Shown here: in pieces, positions 12,817-25,549 of the stretch
Position numbering within the stretch: the first letter of the stretch is position 1
Layout: each line of letters opens with the position of its first letter
Assembly: GCF_016086655.4 (NCBI RefSeq)
Contig: NC_052136.2
Location: 17,422,001 to 17,486,000 of the forward strand
DNA: 64,000 bases
DNA from: Lepeophtheirus salmonis
Lineage: Eukaryota; Arthropoda; Copepoda; Siphonostomatoida; Caligidae
Direction of reading: 5' to 3'
The notes under the pieces: generated by a model
What the model was told of the DNA's origin: nothing
Database searches by the model: none
Seen by the model: the letters and a program-made list of their open reading frames with translations, nothing else
Position numbers and translations under genes: made by a program

Positions 12817-13982
12817 CTATCGAAATTTCTTACCAAGATGACCCACTCATATTAGTCCCAGAGATTCAAATGTTCAAAATAGCTCGTAGGGACATGCTAA
12901 GAGGCCACATTTCATTTTCACGCAACCTAAAGCTATTAAAAATGTTTATTTTTCCGCAATAAATCCGGTTCCGATCACCGGATTTGGATAAACCGCAGCA
13001 ATTTAAAATACTAGCATGACACCTGATCTATTAACATCAATTTCAGCTCTCTTGCATAATTATCTATGGAGATATTTATGTCCTTGGGCGTGCACCCAAC
13101 ACAAGGGTACACAAAAATGACCACACTGCATTCGTATTCGGAGGAGTTCCCAAGGATTTTGTAATTTATCTTACACAGTTTTGTCATCTGAATCTAATGA
13201 TTATACTTTCATAAGTATTAATCTCAGTGTTGCCAAGATTTTGAATTCTAAACTTGTTCCAGATTTAAATCTCCACCATTATTGGTTATTTGTTATTTGT
13301 ACGAGTATAAATATTCGTATCTGTGTCATTCCACGAAAAAAATTCAAAAGAAACGGATTTGACTGAAATTTGACCATGAGTATTATTGATAGTATTCCTA
13401 CGTAGAAATTTTGGATCTATAACTCCATCCAACCATGAGTTCTGAGGTCTTAAATATGAAGAAATTAGCACTTTGAAGAACTTTTGATTTAGCATATATT
13501 TTAATTCAAGGCAATGAAAGTCAAGTATCGTATATCATTCAAAAGCTATTAGCTAGCTTAACAAAATTTATCATATAATGTTTTTAAATTTTTATTATGA
13601 AAATAAAAATTTAACCATCAACTCATTGTTTTTTAAATTTTAAATGTTATCCTTGATTTTGTATAAAATTTTAACTATATAACATACAACACTTATAAAA
13701 ATTGTCAACAGTGGTCAAAATATGGAACTAGAAGTAATTGTGTTATTTGTAAAAACCATAGCGTCGTTTATACATTAAAAAATGAAAATAAAATTTCATC
13801 AAAGATACCCGTTGGCTGTTTATATTAACAAAATAAATGTAAAAAAAATATTATATCAGGTTTGGTAAAAAGAAGTCAATTATTTTTTCTTTAATGTCAA
13901 TGTTTTATTTTGCATAGTAAGAATTTTCCGATTTAGGTAAAATAAGTTTCGTTTTTTCTATAACTTGTTGCCATTTCATAAT
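12817..13982. other. Non-coding stretch
   Basis: No gene is recognisable. The part nearest 12817-13150 may be unreadable remains of the transposon whose C-terminus lies just below. The open frames near 13181-13495 overlap on both strands and look like chance. Confidence 0.45.
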
Positions 13983-14525
13983 GTCATTTTTATAGAAAGA
14001 CGAATTTTTCACCAACCAAGCTTTCGGAGCTTCTGACGAGTAAATGTTGATGGGTGTGGTCTGACGTTGTCTTGATGCAACATAATTCCTCTCCTATTGA
14101 CCAAAGATGGCCGCTTTTGGATGATCGCTTCCTTCTGATGGCCAATGCAATATTGTTGGCAACACAACTCCGAATTAAGAGTTCGGCCATAGGGGAGCAG
14201 CTCATAGTAGATGATTATCTACCAATCCCACAAAACACACGCTAAAATCTTTCCGGCCGTTAATTCTAGCTTGGCCACCATTTGCGTCGGCTCACCACGA
14301 TTGTATAACAACTATTTTTGCTTGATGTTGTCGTAAGGGACCAACTTTTCAAAATCAGTTACCATACACATTAGAAATGGATTGATATTGTTGCAATTAA
14401 GCAGGGATACGTAGATGCAAATTATGTCTATGAAGTTTTTTTGAGTTAACTTGTGTGGTACCCATACATCGAGCTGCTTTTTTAATCCAATCTTATTTAA
14501 GTGGTTTTAAGCTGTACTTATACTA
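13983..14525 (-). pseudogene. Mariner (irritans-type) transposase relic
   Basis: Reading the minus strand, one frame carries a nearly continuous mariner transposase segment. In order it has HLNKIGLKKQ, DVWVPHKLTQKN, MVTDFEKLVPYDNIK, RGEPTQMVAKLELTAGK, YYELLPYGRTLNSELCCQQ, RPSLVNRRGIMLHQDNVRPH and TRQKLRKLGW. These are hallmark blocks of mariner transposases of the irritans/SETMAR type. The second catalytic Asp is kept (HQDN). The first is lost because the usual TGDEK block reads TDFEK. The third catalytic region and the C-terminus are gone after the LGW block. At least two in-frame stops interrupt the frame, one directly after a WDW motif. No terminal repeats are recognisable. Length is about half of the ~345 residues usual for the family. 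Confidence 0.85.
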
Positions 14526-16019
14526 TTTCCATAATTTTATCGATTTTTCGATAATGGGTCTTCCAGAGCGTTGTGAATCTTTGAAATCAACATTACTGGA
14601 ACGTAATCGGCGAAACCAAATAGAGCATGATTGGCTGTTACATTATCCAGACCCATAAGTATCATTACTATTTTTAACCGCCTGGCTTGTGCTTTCGCGT
14701 TTATCAAAGAAAAACTGTAAAATAAAGCAGATTTTCTCTTTGCTTGTGTCGATATTTGATGTTCGATTAAACAATACTGAGTCAAGCAATACTAAAATTG
14801 TGTAAGAAGTACTTTTAATCTTATCTTTCTAATGCCATCAAGTTTATCCGATCGGAATTATACAACGCCAGATGCAGATTACTAAAACTATGTATAAAAA
14901 TATAATTGATTTACCACTAAGGGTAGCTTTATTTATGATTAAAAGAGCTCACACAATAATCTATTTAATTTTGTTGAGATTCTATTGTTAATTAATAAAT
15001 TATATTTTTGAAATTTTAAATTCAAAGTGTTCAGATTTTAATTCACCACTCGATACATCAAATGTATTGTTATACATCTATTTTTGAACTTACATCCGTA
15101 AAGGTCTACTATGTTTATAAAAACTACAAAATTACTGGGCAGATTGAGTTGATTTTTTCCATATGACGCACTTGAAACACTACTCTCAAAATAAGCAACT
15201 ATTTGTTTTAAGTTTTCGTTCCATTTTATCTTATACTATAGGTGTAACTTTAAGATCTCTATTTAAAAAAAAAAAAAAACTTCCTATATGATATAAGGGG
15301 TTTGATTGAACTTGGGGATATTTAAATGGAAAAATATGTACTTAAAATATTATCCATTTTTTTTTTTGTTTATGTCAAAATATAGCAAGCTCTATAATAA
15401 AATAAAAGTTGGTCAATCTAAAGTATTGTTTAGTATACGCTACTCATTTTTCTGCTCCAAGCACCAAAACGTCTATGTAGATTTTCATAACAAATTTTAC
15501 TAAAACACACCATACATAAAGGTAAATGAGTTACTTATGCTGTTTAAGACTGTTGATATGTAGACGGGCATCTTATATTTTATGATTACTTTTTAAAATG
15601 TGATATATGATATATTTCATATATTTCTTACTTTTAACAAACGAAGCATTATTAATTGAAATTTTACTTCGTTAAATTTTTTAAGATATGAGTATATACA
15701 TTCATATATAACAATATTTAGGTGCATGTATATATTAAAATCAATATACAATTTATGTATCTTCATAGATTCTGACTAGATAAATGCATCTATAAAAGTT
15801 AACAGTTTTTATCGATAAAAGATAACTAATAATTTTTTTTTAAATACAAAAAAATGTTTTATTATAATGTGAAACCTAGGTATTTAGAAATACATAGGTT
15901 TGAAATCCCTAAAAGCCATTTACTATTATTTTTAGACAGATAAATCATTTTCTATATTTCTTCCATTTTTTCTCCAACCAGTGTCTTTCTAAAATTTTCG
16001 TAGATATTTGCTTTATTTG
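14526..16019. other. Non-coding stretch
   Basis: No gene is supported. Overlapping open frames on both strands near 14455-14785 directly follow the mariner relic and match none of its parts; they may belong to another degenerate insertion. The rest is A/T-rich, with a 14-bp A run at 15266. Confidence 0.45.
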
Positions 16020-16170
16020 GCTTTATGAGTGACGAATAAAACTTTTTGTCACTATTGCGTGTGTGTAAAAAATTATTTGAGTTATTTATGGTATTCCATG
16101 GGAGTGCCAACGTCATAGTGATACCTTGGAGTTAGTAAGGTTTTGACACATTTTCACACAACATTAATTT
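16020..16170 (+). repeat. Dispersed repeat family D, copy 1
   Basis: A 25-bp core at 16081-16105, starting GTTATTTATGGTATTCC, is an exact reverse complement of 29077-29101. Similarity extends on both sides: TTTGTCACTAT plus a GTGTGT(G/A)T block upstream, and TTAGTAAG followed by TTTGACACATTTTCA downstream. This gives a repeat of at least ~150 bp present in opposite orientation. It is non-coding and of unresolved class. Confidence 0.75.
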
Positions 16171-16204
16171 TCCTAGGACTCCCGGAAAAATATGAATCTT
16201 CAGC

Positions 16205-16382
16205 ATAGGTGGATATTAAAACTTATACTAAGAGGGGCCAGGGGTTTGAAATTTATTCTCGTCGAGGGAGGGGGAAAATGAATTATTAAGATACTAAGTA
16301 AATAAAATATACATGTTCATATAATTAATTTATAGAAACAGAGACTTCGGCTCCCCCAGCCCTCCTGCAAACTCCGCCTATC
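16205..16382. repeat. Possible MITE with imperfect inverted ends
   Basis: The left end CATAGGTGGATATTAAAAC and the reverse complement of the right end (GATAGGCGGAGTTTGCAGG) share ATAGG(C/T)GGA. Both are followed by a G-rich block (GAGGGGCCAGGGG and GAGGGCTGGGGG). The element would be ~180 bp with no coding capacity. Matches are short, so this is tentative. Confidence 0.3.
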
Positions 16383-17162
16383 ATCTTTAGAGAGAGGAAA
16401 AGGTTTTTAAATTATTGTCTTAAATACTATAAGCAAATGTATTTTTTACTTGGAACACGGTCGTGATTAATAATAAGTAGTAGACATTCACAATATTATC
16501 TGTCTGTTACTGAGAAACAAAACTAAACCTTTTTGTGCTATATAATACGGTCATACGGCAGTAATATAATAATATAATACGGTAAGCTGACGGTCAGTCA
16601 GGCTTACTTTCATCCCTCGTCCCTGGAAAATGGAAGGGATTTCAATATATTTTTTAACAATGGACACAGTGCCATACACTATTGCGGCTTCTACTATTCA
16701 AATCTATGAAACAAACTCCATAACAAGAAGAGACAAAATAAGATAAAGTTATTTATTGGATCCGCATTAAGGAATTCCTTTTTTAGAATGATTTGTCATT
16801 TTTTTTCCAACTCCGTATAGATGATAAATTATACTTGTAAAGTCTTAGTCGTCAAAGGCCATTTTGCAACTTTTGAAAAATGACATATTTTTAGCTAAAA
16901 TATTTTATTTTCAAAGAGTTTGAAAAGCCCAATATTAAATATTTTTTTCATTTTCGACAAAACAAAATCTATTACGGATTCCCCTTTTAAAAAAATATAT
17001 ATATAAAGAACAAAGTTTGTTGATTTAAATCAAGTTTATATAATTGATGATTTAATCGTAATTTGAATCATTTATTTTTTTTTAAATCATAAATTCAACT
17101 TTATATACATATATTTTCATTGAATGCAAATTGATCAAGAATTATATAAAATATACAGTTTA
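16383..17162. other. Non-coding stretch
   Basis: Low-complexity A/T-rich DNA with short direct duplications (for example a repeated AATATAATACGGT near 16544-16582). I see no gene. Confidence 0.55.
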
Positions 17163-17800
17163 TTATTCAATTAATTTTGACCATAACTTCCTGTCGACTT
17201 CATTGATCTTCACGGGAATGGGTCAGTTATTTATGTATGACTCAAGACAATCTGGCATTGTGTTCCATAACTTTTCTCGATGTATGATGAGAAATTGACT
17301 ACCTTGTTGCCGATATGTTGCTCCGGCATAGTAATTATTCCGAAAATATTTAAAAACACGGACTACCTTACTTTTCACAGCTTCAATTTAGAGGTCAATA
17401 CTTAAAAAATTTAATAAGTGAGCTGTGTATCCATAGGTATTACGTAAGTACAAAGTTGTTAGGCTCTTTTGATTTTCTTAGCAAGTATATCATCTTATTT
17501 AAATTAGCTGAATTGTCTGGTACAAGAATTCTTACATGACAATTGAAATCCTTTTTACCCATTTTAATTGAATTTTGAACCAAATGTAGGAGATATTCAG
17601 CGGTTTGTTGTTTTGCTGATGTTTTTATTGTGTCAAGTAAGACCATCAGAATAATGAATTAATGAATTTTGTTAAAGTGATGAATATTATAAGTACTTCG
17701 TGAATGTTCAACCAACCATCGATGGAAAAATATACTGATTCATTATTTAGAATATCTGCACATTTGTTATACTCATTTTCATAGACACTTTCTTAAATAC
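17163..17800 (-). pseudogene. hAT-type transposase relic (DUF659-like region)
   Basis: On the minus strand successive frames give VYFSIDGWLNIHE, then LLDTIKTSAKQQTAEYLLHL, then ILVPDNSANLNK, then YGYTAHLLNFLSIDL, then VVRVFKYFRNNYYAGATYRQ and LWNTMPDCLESYINN. This order matches the hAT/DUF659 core. The D-x-W-S-N-like block carries the first catalytic Asp. A 'TDNA-N' block (here PDNSAN) carries the second. A 'GC-AH--NL' block follows, where the usual Cys is Tyr here, and then a 'FRN-H--A' block. At least two frame changes and several stops separate the blocks, and neither the zinc finger nor the C-terminal dimerisation region is seen. It is clearly dead. It differs in sequence from the hAT relics at 56.5 and 60.1 kb. 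Confidence 0.75.
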
Positions 17801-20800
17801 TTATCAGTAATACCTTTTCGGGAGAGAGGATTATAGTCTATTTATTTGAAGTAGTTTTAGCAAGTATTTATTTGAAGTAGCCTGCTACAAGATGTTTAAT
17901 CGTCTTTTATTTGATAATATAAGATTTTTTTTTGTGTGTGTATTTCTGTTTATGTGCTCGGTGTTTGTTTTTTTCGAAAAAAGTTTTTTTCATTTTTGAA
18001 TGACTTGTACTCATCAGAAATAATTATTTACACATAAAGGATATTTGAAAACACCTATTTTTGTTCTTTTATTTAAAGTTTTTTTTTCTGCATCTCATTT
18101 CTAAATACATTGAGTAATAACAATAACAAAAGGTCATCCAAACATTATATTTTGCAAAAAATGTTTTTCTTTATTCTTATGGCAGTATTTCTACTAATTT
18201 CTTTTTCTAAATGATTCACGTTTCCATTTAAGAAAAAAACTCTACGTAAAAAGGTTTATTCTCCAAGTCTCTACAGGCAGGTAGGTATATAATTATATTT
18301 GGCTAATCGTTTACTAACTCCTGTTTTGCAAACAAAAAAAATGCTCATCTTCTCATATAAAAAATGGGTGAACAATTTGTGTAACAAAGTAACTTTTTTC
18401 CGCAAAAGTTATGGATTAAAGAAACCAAAAGTTCTAAATAATATTTTGTATAACTAATCTTATAAAATGATATTTTGCCCACTTTGGCATATTTATGTCC
18501 ACAAAAGCATTCCTTTCACTAGTTAATGTGTTGTTTATTAATGAATTACCTACGCTTAATGTGTGGAAAATGTGGTCTAAGTAAATCCTTAGGGCTTATT
18601 AAATATTCCTTATCGAATCATTTGTTTATTACCAACGTTGCCGCCAAATGAATGACTTTACATATTTAAGGAACAAATACAACTTGTTTTAAGAACAGGA
18701 ATGGTTCCGAAATTTACAAGCTCAAGAGATTTAAGTGATTTGTCAAGTCACACATTAGTAGGAAACGTCATTGAAAAATCTCTTTTTAATGTATGATAAT
18801 AACTGATGCAGGTTTTAAAATAAAATATTTTTCAATCATTTTATGAGTCATGTCCCAGGATTTATTGATGTTTTACATACGTATTGAAACAGGTTCCAAT
18901 CTACCTCTGTTTCTTGCTATTTCCTTACGAATTGTATTATAAGTTTGAACTAACCTACATACTTATTTTTAATGGTTAATAAATCAAATTTTAGTACATT
19001 TTTGTCCTTTGGAGTCTATTTAAAAAATACTTGCATCAATTCAATTCCTCCTTCATTAGAGCTATCATACTTATTACTATACATACATAATATTTGAATG
19101 AATTATTCATCCAAATTGAGAATGGGAGTGTACTAACAATTGACGTCAGTTTAATTGATTAAATGACTGTATGACGATTTCATTAGATGAAAAGAAGTAA
19201 ATGACTCTAGCAAAGAGTGGTCACAAAAGGTAAGGAAGGCAGGATTTAGTAGTTCTCCATTCCGATAGGCTTAAAATTAGAAGCTGCTACATGTTCCTCC
19301 AGGAACGCAGCCAGTTTGAACAGGATGTCTCACCCTAGTGAAAAGAGAAGAATAAGGACGACTACGTCACAACAATAACACAATATTATAGGTCGGTGTT
19401 AGGAACATAGCCTTCCTTGTTTTTAGAGGGGATCCCTTTCCCTAGAGTCCTTTAAAAAGAAGGATCACTGCTTGCTTTTGAAATAAACAAAAACGTAGTG
19501 CATTTTCGTTTGTGCTGTTTTAATGAATTGTCATAAGTTGACTTTTGTATGATTTAAAGTAGCTGTCTCAACATATTATGAACTCAAAAATAGTATTTCA
19601 TAGGATTTATATTTTCATATTGATTTCTGTCAATCAAGGGCTTTCATTTTTTGAATTTGTGTCATTTCATACACTGTCATTGATACGATTATCAATTCAA
19701 GGTAGATTATAGTTAATTACTATTATCTAAATAAAAATTGATAGTTGTCAACAAGAGAAATCTAGAAGACTAACTATTATATGTTTTTTTTTATAATTCT
19801 TCTTTTCCATTTTGACAGACGAAGTTGAGAGTGGGGAAAAAAGCTAGTCATGATGGAGTAAGGTAACTTTTATATGTTGGTGGTAATCTAAAACAGAGGT
19901 AGACATCATTTGGGGAATTGATTTATTAGATGCGACTTATCTAGGCAAGTAAAATGATCTTCTATTGTAATGATAATGTTAAAAATTTTCAAGGCATCCA
20001 AATTAAAATTAAGTATACCTACTTCTAGTGTCCATAGACAAATTTCCAAAGAAAAACAACAATTTAAAGATAGTATGACGTATTTCAGACTGTTTATTGT
20101 AAAATTAGTACATTGTGTGTAAAATACAGGTCGGCCCTGATCTAAAAGATAACAAAGTTATCTCCCACTCACAAAAAGAAAAACCGTTATAGGTAAGGGA
20201 GAATAGAGATTCAAGCATTGGTCATTGGTAGGTGCCCCTGAGCTTGAGGCAAAAAATAAAGCAATTTGCATCAATTCGGTTATATTTAGAGGTCGTTTTA
20301 TACCATGTTTGTTATCGTTATCTTTTGCACTTTCGGAGAGACGAGTCGAAATGTGACAAAATTAAATGACATGAAAGAAACGAAGGCTAAAAAAACAGAT
20401 GTTTTGCGGATACGAACTCCTTTGTATTATTTAGTCAGCTATCGATTTGTACTCTTGCTCTATATAGTTCTCAGAATTATGATTTGTTGAGCTCAAATCA
20501 AAGTCTTTAATCTTTGAAGAAATTATTCATGCTATTAAATAAATAATAGCCCAACAGTACAGAAAATGACGTCATTGATTAACTAACTTAAGAATTTTTA
20601 ATTCTTTTTTTAGAAGAGGAAAGATTAAGGGATGCAATGAAGATTGGAATGTGATTTTTTTCTTCTTTGAAATAATACCTAATAGAGATTAACAACCTAT
20701 GGTGCATTTCTTGAGCGTTAAATTGTGCATTTCAGTTACATGACTTATGTCTGTCTGTAGACCAAATCATTAATCTGATATGGACTATTTTCATTCACAT

Positions 20801-21914
20801 ATAAGTATACATTAAATATACTCCGGATGTTAATTGCCATATTTTTACAAAGAGCCAGCAATATTTAGATCTGAAATATGGAGTTGTTATTGACTTTTGT
20901 ATTGTATGTAAAAAGGTTAACTGTCCCAGAATGCAGTTACTTGCAACGGAAGCTATAACTTTTAACAATATTTTAGTTGTATATTTGTATCTTCATAGAA
21001 ATAATTGTTTTATGAATAGCTTTGTAGTTCGTATACCTATAAATATATATTACCTTTGTCGACATCTTTTTTATAAAATTATATTTTGCTTGAGACAGCC
21101 ACTCCCAGAATCTTCTTTGAGTTTTTAAGTAAAAATATGTCTATGGAAGAATGACTTCATAACAGTATATATAAATACATATATTTTTTATAAAAGTCAA
21201 TCCCACATACAGAGTTTCATCACCATAAGACGTATAAAAAAACAGCTAACATAACATCATAAACACGAAAATGAGAGATTTGTAGCCTAAGATTGAATAT
21301 CAAGATACGTTATTGACAATTGTATATTTTGTTACGTCATTGATATAAGCTTTGACGGATGATTCAACAGAATCAAATATTGATATTTTCATTGAAGTTG
21401 CTTTTAAGTGTATGAAAGTGAAGGAATATATCAGATCAAAGGATCTAAATTGTATTTAAAGGATCGGATTACTGTAAATATTTATGTAATTTTTTATTGT
21501 TTCACTATTCAAATGTATTTAAGTTCAATATGCATTGCTCCATATATAGGATACAGGGCATAAGTCTATTGATCATCTATTCCCACAATGACATACATAG
21601 ATACTAATAATGACAGGTGTTACAAATCTTCCCCGATTAATTTTTTCCTAATTCTGTCTAAAAAGATTTTTTTAAATGAGATCGTTGTCTCCAACGCAGC
21701 CTTAGACCGTAAATCAAATTTATTGGTTTGAAATCGTAGATCGATTTTTTTTGGACTCATTCTATGGATCGATTTCTTACCGATCGATTTTCTTATTTCA
21801 TAGATTCACTTTTGTTGATATTTTTATTGTTTCATTTATACCCATTGTATATATATATAAAGCACTATAAACTCAGGAGCGATATTTTCAATTTGGAAAC
21901 AGGTATGACGTAAC
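17801..21914. other. Long non-coding stretch
   Basis: No gene is recognisable over about 4 kb. A GC-raised patch near 19215-19450 has short inverted arms (AAGGAAGGC near 19232 and GCCTTCCTT near 19411) and might be an old non-coding element. Open frames at 20305-20490 and 20931-21128 show no domain. Confidence 0.5.
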
Positions 21915-22060
21915 TCTATGTGACTGATTTGGCCCAATTTTTTTTAAAGGTCCGAATAAATTTGATCCAAACAATTATTTTAGTGTTTTCAGACCGGTCT
22001 AAGATTTCCCAATCGAAACCCAACGCTAATTTAGTTACATTAAAAACATCCGGAAATTCT
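21915..22060 (-). repeat. Dispersed repeat family A, minus-strand copy
   Basis: On the minus strand GCGTTGGGTTTCGATTGGGA, then AATCTTAGACCGGTCTGAAA aligns with GTGTTGGGGTTCAGTCTGGA, then AATCCTAGACCAGTCTGAAA at 54347-54386. The copy explains the similar peptide phrases in frames over both places (LGF-x2-EILD-x-SE), so those frames are repeat-derived and not genes. Confidence 0.65.
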
Positions 22061-23061
22061 TTGTCTGAAGCATCTGTTTCTTCATGTATGTCATACTTTT
22101 GCATCTTTCCATAATTGAGGTGCCTTCCGTAGTTGCTCAGAGTCTCAACTACACATGACATTGTCTTGCAATTACGTAATATTAAATATAAAAATCTATG
22201 AACCTCACAAGAAAAAAAAATGCTTGTTAAATATACGATAACCATCTTTAAATACAAAACCTGATTATGTATTTAATTCTTCATTACTTCACTTCCTTAA
22301 CAAAAATATGTCTGGGTATAACACGAGCAGAACGGTCCCTTTATGTGCGTACACGTAAAGGGTTACAAAGCGTCAAAAAAAAAATAACAGTGGGTCACCA
22401 CAGCACTCTGAATTGTTGAAAAGATATATAATAGGTACCTACATGATATTTTTCATGATTTATTTATCTTTGTAAATTATGTAAATATCAAATCAAGGGA
22501 TGGTGAGAGAGATGGGAACAAAGGGAATATTTTTTTGCCCGAAATTGCAATCAAATCATGTATGTATACGTGTCTATATATATATATGACCATGTATATT
22601 CTTGCAAATTTTATTCACATTTACCTACATGATAATAATTATCTGCGATTATATTCCATGTTCTTGGGTTATGCATCAAATCAATTGCCTTACTTCTTTT
22701 GTATGTAATATGTACATTTTTTTTTCTTCAAAAAGAGTAGATAATACAACCATACGTTGCTAAATGACACCTTTCAAAAGAATGGGTAGGTGTCTAATAA
22801 CTAGAGATGGGAAAATGGTGAAAATCCAGAAAACCAAGCTTGAGAGAACATCATAAAAGTATAATAACTTTGAGAAACGACATATTCGCTGGGAGAGATA
22901 CCAATAAACTCCTTGATATGTTAGAATTTTAAAAACGAGGAGGAATAAATAGTAAGAACATTGCCAGTTACTAACATTGAGTATTTTTAGATTTAAAATC
23001 GCCAAGATTTCGACGCTTTTCACATCTCTTACTAATAACAGTACATATATCTATATGTTAA
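22061..23061. other. Non-coding stretch with a small near-palindrome
   Basis: No gene is supported. Positions 22337-22362 form a near-palindrome with CCCTTTA and TAAAGGG ends. The hydrophobic minus-strand open frame at 22760-23023 shows no domain. Confidence 0.45.
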
Positions 23062-23222
23062 ATAAGAAAGTCCGTGTGTGTGTGTTTGTCCTTCAATCAT
23101 AGCCAAATTAACGGATGGATTTTCCTAAACATTTTCATGTAGGTTTTCAATGCTCCAGAAACGGCTCTGGTAACAATTCTTTGGTCTACAAGGACATAGC
23201 GACCTTAAAATAGCATTTTTTT
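23062..23222 (+). repeat. Leader of a repeat-associated element
   Basis: A (GT)n tract (GTGTGTGTGTTTGTCC) is followed by AACGGATGGATTTTCC and GCTCCAGAAACGGCTCTGG. This order ('GTCCGTGTGT-TTTGTCC ... GATTTT... CTC-AGAA-CGG') resembles a sequence style common at the ends of invertebrate interspersed repeats. It directly abuts the tandem array. The class is unknown. Confidence 0.4.
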
Positions 23223-23735
23223 AGTACTTCATCTGTACAACCTGAGGGCTGGGGTGTATTTTGGGTATAACAAGGGTTCTTTTATGCTGAGGGAAGCAAC
23301 AGTGGAAGAATTTAACCTGGTTCAGGGACCAGTAGCCCACAAACCGTGGGCTGGGGTGTATTCTAGCATATTTGAAGGGGTTCTTAGTACTTATAAATGA
23401 GACGGCGGTGAAGTTTAAACTACCTCGACGACCAGTACTTCACCTGCACAACCTAAGCCTCGGGTGTATATTAGGGTATTAGGAGGGTTCCTGTGTGCTC
23501 AGGGAAGCAGCAGGGGAGAAATTGAACTTGCCTCGGGCTCAGCAGTTCCCCTACACAACTCGTGGGCTGACGTATATTATAGAATATTAGAAAGGTTACT
23601 TGGTGTATAGAAACACGGCAGCAGTAGAGTTTAAATTATATTTTGCCCATTACTTCACCTGTACAACCTGAGAGCTAGGTTGTATATTGGGATAAAAGAA
23701 GGTTTCCTAGATGCTTAGTACAGCAGCTACGAAAC
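23223..23735 (+). repeat. Five-unit ~105-bp tandem array with dimeric pattern
   Basis: Units start at 23223, 23331, 23434, 23541 and 23649, giving lengths of 108, 103, 107 and 108 bp and a partial fifth. Each opens with a variant of AGTACTTCACCTGCACAACC. It then has a GGGCTGGGGTGTAT-like block, a TATTAGGAGGGTT-like block and a purine-rich CAGCAG block. Units 1, 3 and 5 resemble each other more than units 2 and 4, which share ACAA(C/A)-CGTGGGCTG and GAGTTTAAA or AAGTTTAAA. This suggests a ~210-bp higher-order period. It is much GC-richer than the flanks and has no open frame across it. Confidence 0.85.
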
Positions 23736-25549
23736 TGCGAGTTAGGCGTCTGACACAGAATAAAGTAACTACGTCCTTATCTCGTGAAAGAAAAGTGCTT
23801 ATAAAATGCCTATTTATTAATATACTCATAATACCAACAAGAGAATAATTCTTAAAATTTTAGAATCTTTATTTTTCGTTTTATATTAGGCAGAAGGGTT
23901 CTTAATTAATTTTAATTTCTTAATGTCGCAGGCAACACCAGGAAAACCTACTTTAATATATTATTATACCTCATCATAAAAATGGATGCTATGAATTTTT
24001 CTTCTACATATTTTTTTCTTTGATCAGTGGTCTGAACGGTGATTGACCTCGAATAAACTAATCTTAAGCGGTGGATAATTCACTACTATAAAAAGTTTTT
24101 TACTGACGTCACAGAATTCAGGTTATTGAAAAAATTGTATAGTTTACAAAAAATAGTCGTAAAGGCATTTTGAACCTTTTTTGCATTTAAAAATAAAAAA
24201 TAACTGAATATATGTAGGCATAGTTACCCACTTAATGCTGAATAAAGACAGTGGTATTTAAAAAATCAATCTAATAAGCAGTGAATATCTCAATTAAATT
24301 GGAGTCAAGATTGTCTTCCCAATTACTTATTTGCATATTTAAGTTTATTTGTGTTATAGATATTTTGTAACCTTTGTCAATAGAAACACCTGTTGTCTAA
24401 TTAATATTATCTCTTTGATAGTTAACTATAAATCTTGTAATTTTAACGAGGTCCTACCATGCTTGAGAAATTGAAAAAGTATATTTGTACATTCCACTTT
24501 GTTATGCATGGATTGGAAAAGTAGAATGATTGGAGAAAAACCATATTACCCTTAGAAATGTAATATCTAATTTATAAAATATACAGACGGTAAAAATGTC
24601 CGTCTGAATGTTTTTTTAAAGGTCTTTATTTTACAATTTATAATACATCCTAATAAATTGGAAAATTATATTGAGTAAAAATATAAATAAACATTATATT
24701 AATTTATGTCGGTTCTAATATGACGACCCTAATCTACCATTTTCATTGACTAAAAAGGAGCAAGTGATTTTATCCTTATATAATAATTTTTTATGCCTCC
24801 TCAAAGATGGCTAATTTCTAAAATGTAAAAGTCACGTGAAATGTTCTAATATGAAGAATCGTCTGAGAGATGTGGATAACTATTTTGCAAACTATAAACT
24901 TATTTTTGATCTTCTTTTATATATTTTTTTTCGTATGACTGTTGAGAGATACAATAATGTTCATATACATGTTAACAACACTTAATTAAATGATTAAAAA
25001 ATACTGCACATTACATCAAGATTAATTAATTATCATTCAAATGTGTATAGAACTTATATGTAGGTACATTTTACATATACGAAGCTGCTCAATGATACGT
25101 CGTCCCAATTAGTAAATGTATTGTATACAATGTTACATTCAAACTTGTATTTATATTTGTAATTTAAAAGAATTATTTGTAACAGCAAAACTATATATAC
25201 ACAAACCACAACTACAAAGGTTATTTGGCTAAAAATGATTACAAAACACAAACTGGTTTTTTTTAAAGCAAAAGGTCTTATATGAATATTTTTTTTTTTT
25301 TTGGTTTATATGTAAACAAAACTTAAATTTGACCTTGAAAATCATTGAGGCCTCATAATTATGGCGTTACCCTTTTTATGAAATAATCGACTAATCACTT
25401 TATAATTTTATACCTACATATTATATAATTATATCAGCATCTTTAGTAGAAGAAATAAACATATTTGTTTGTCAAATACCACGCTACTGGATTAATGTAT
25501 ATGCCTCTGGTTAAATGAATAAAACAAAACAAGTTTCAATATTGAGACT
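23736..25549. other. Non-coding stretch
   Basis: No gene is supported. The minus-strand open frame at 25054-25251 is hydrophobic low-complexity. Poly-T tracts occur near 25258 and 25290. Confidence 0.5.

Noticed and set aside
22760..23023. Hydrophobic minus-strand frame that might be a membrane protein
   Set aside because: T-rich DNA read as Phe/Leu gives this pattern by chance; no splice or start context.
23223..23735. Tandem array considered as coding repeats
   Set aside because: All frames are interrupted by stops and unit lengths (103-108 bp) are not a constant multiple of three.
23740..23775. GTTAGGCGTCTGAC word resembling part of a class II tRNA
   Set aside because: No flanking stems or B box; chance.
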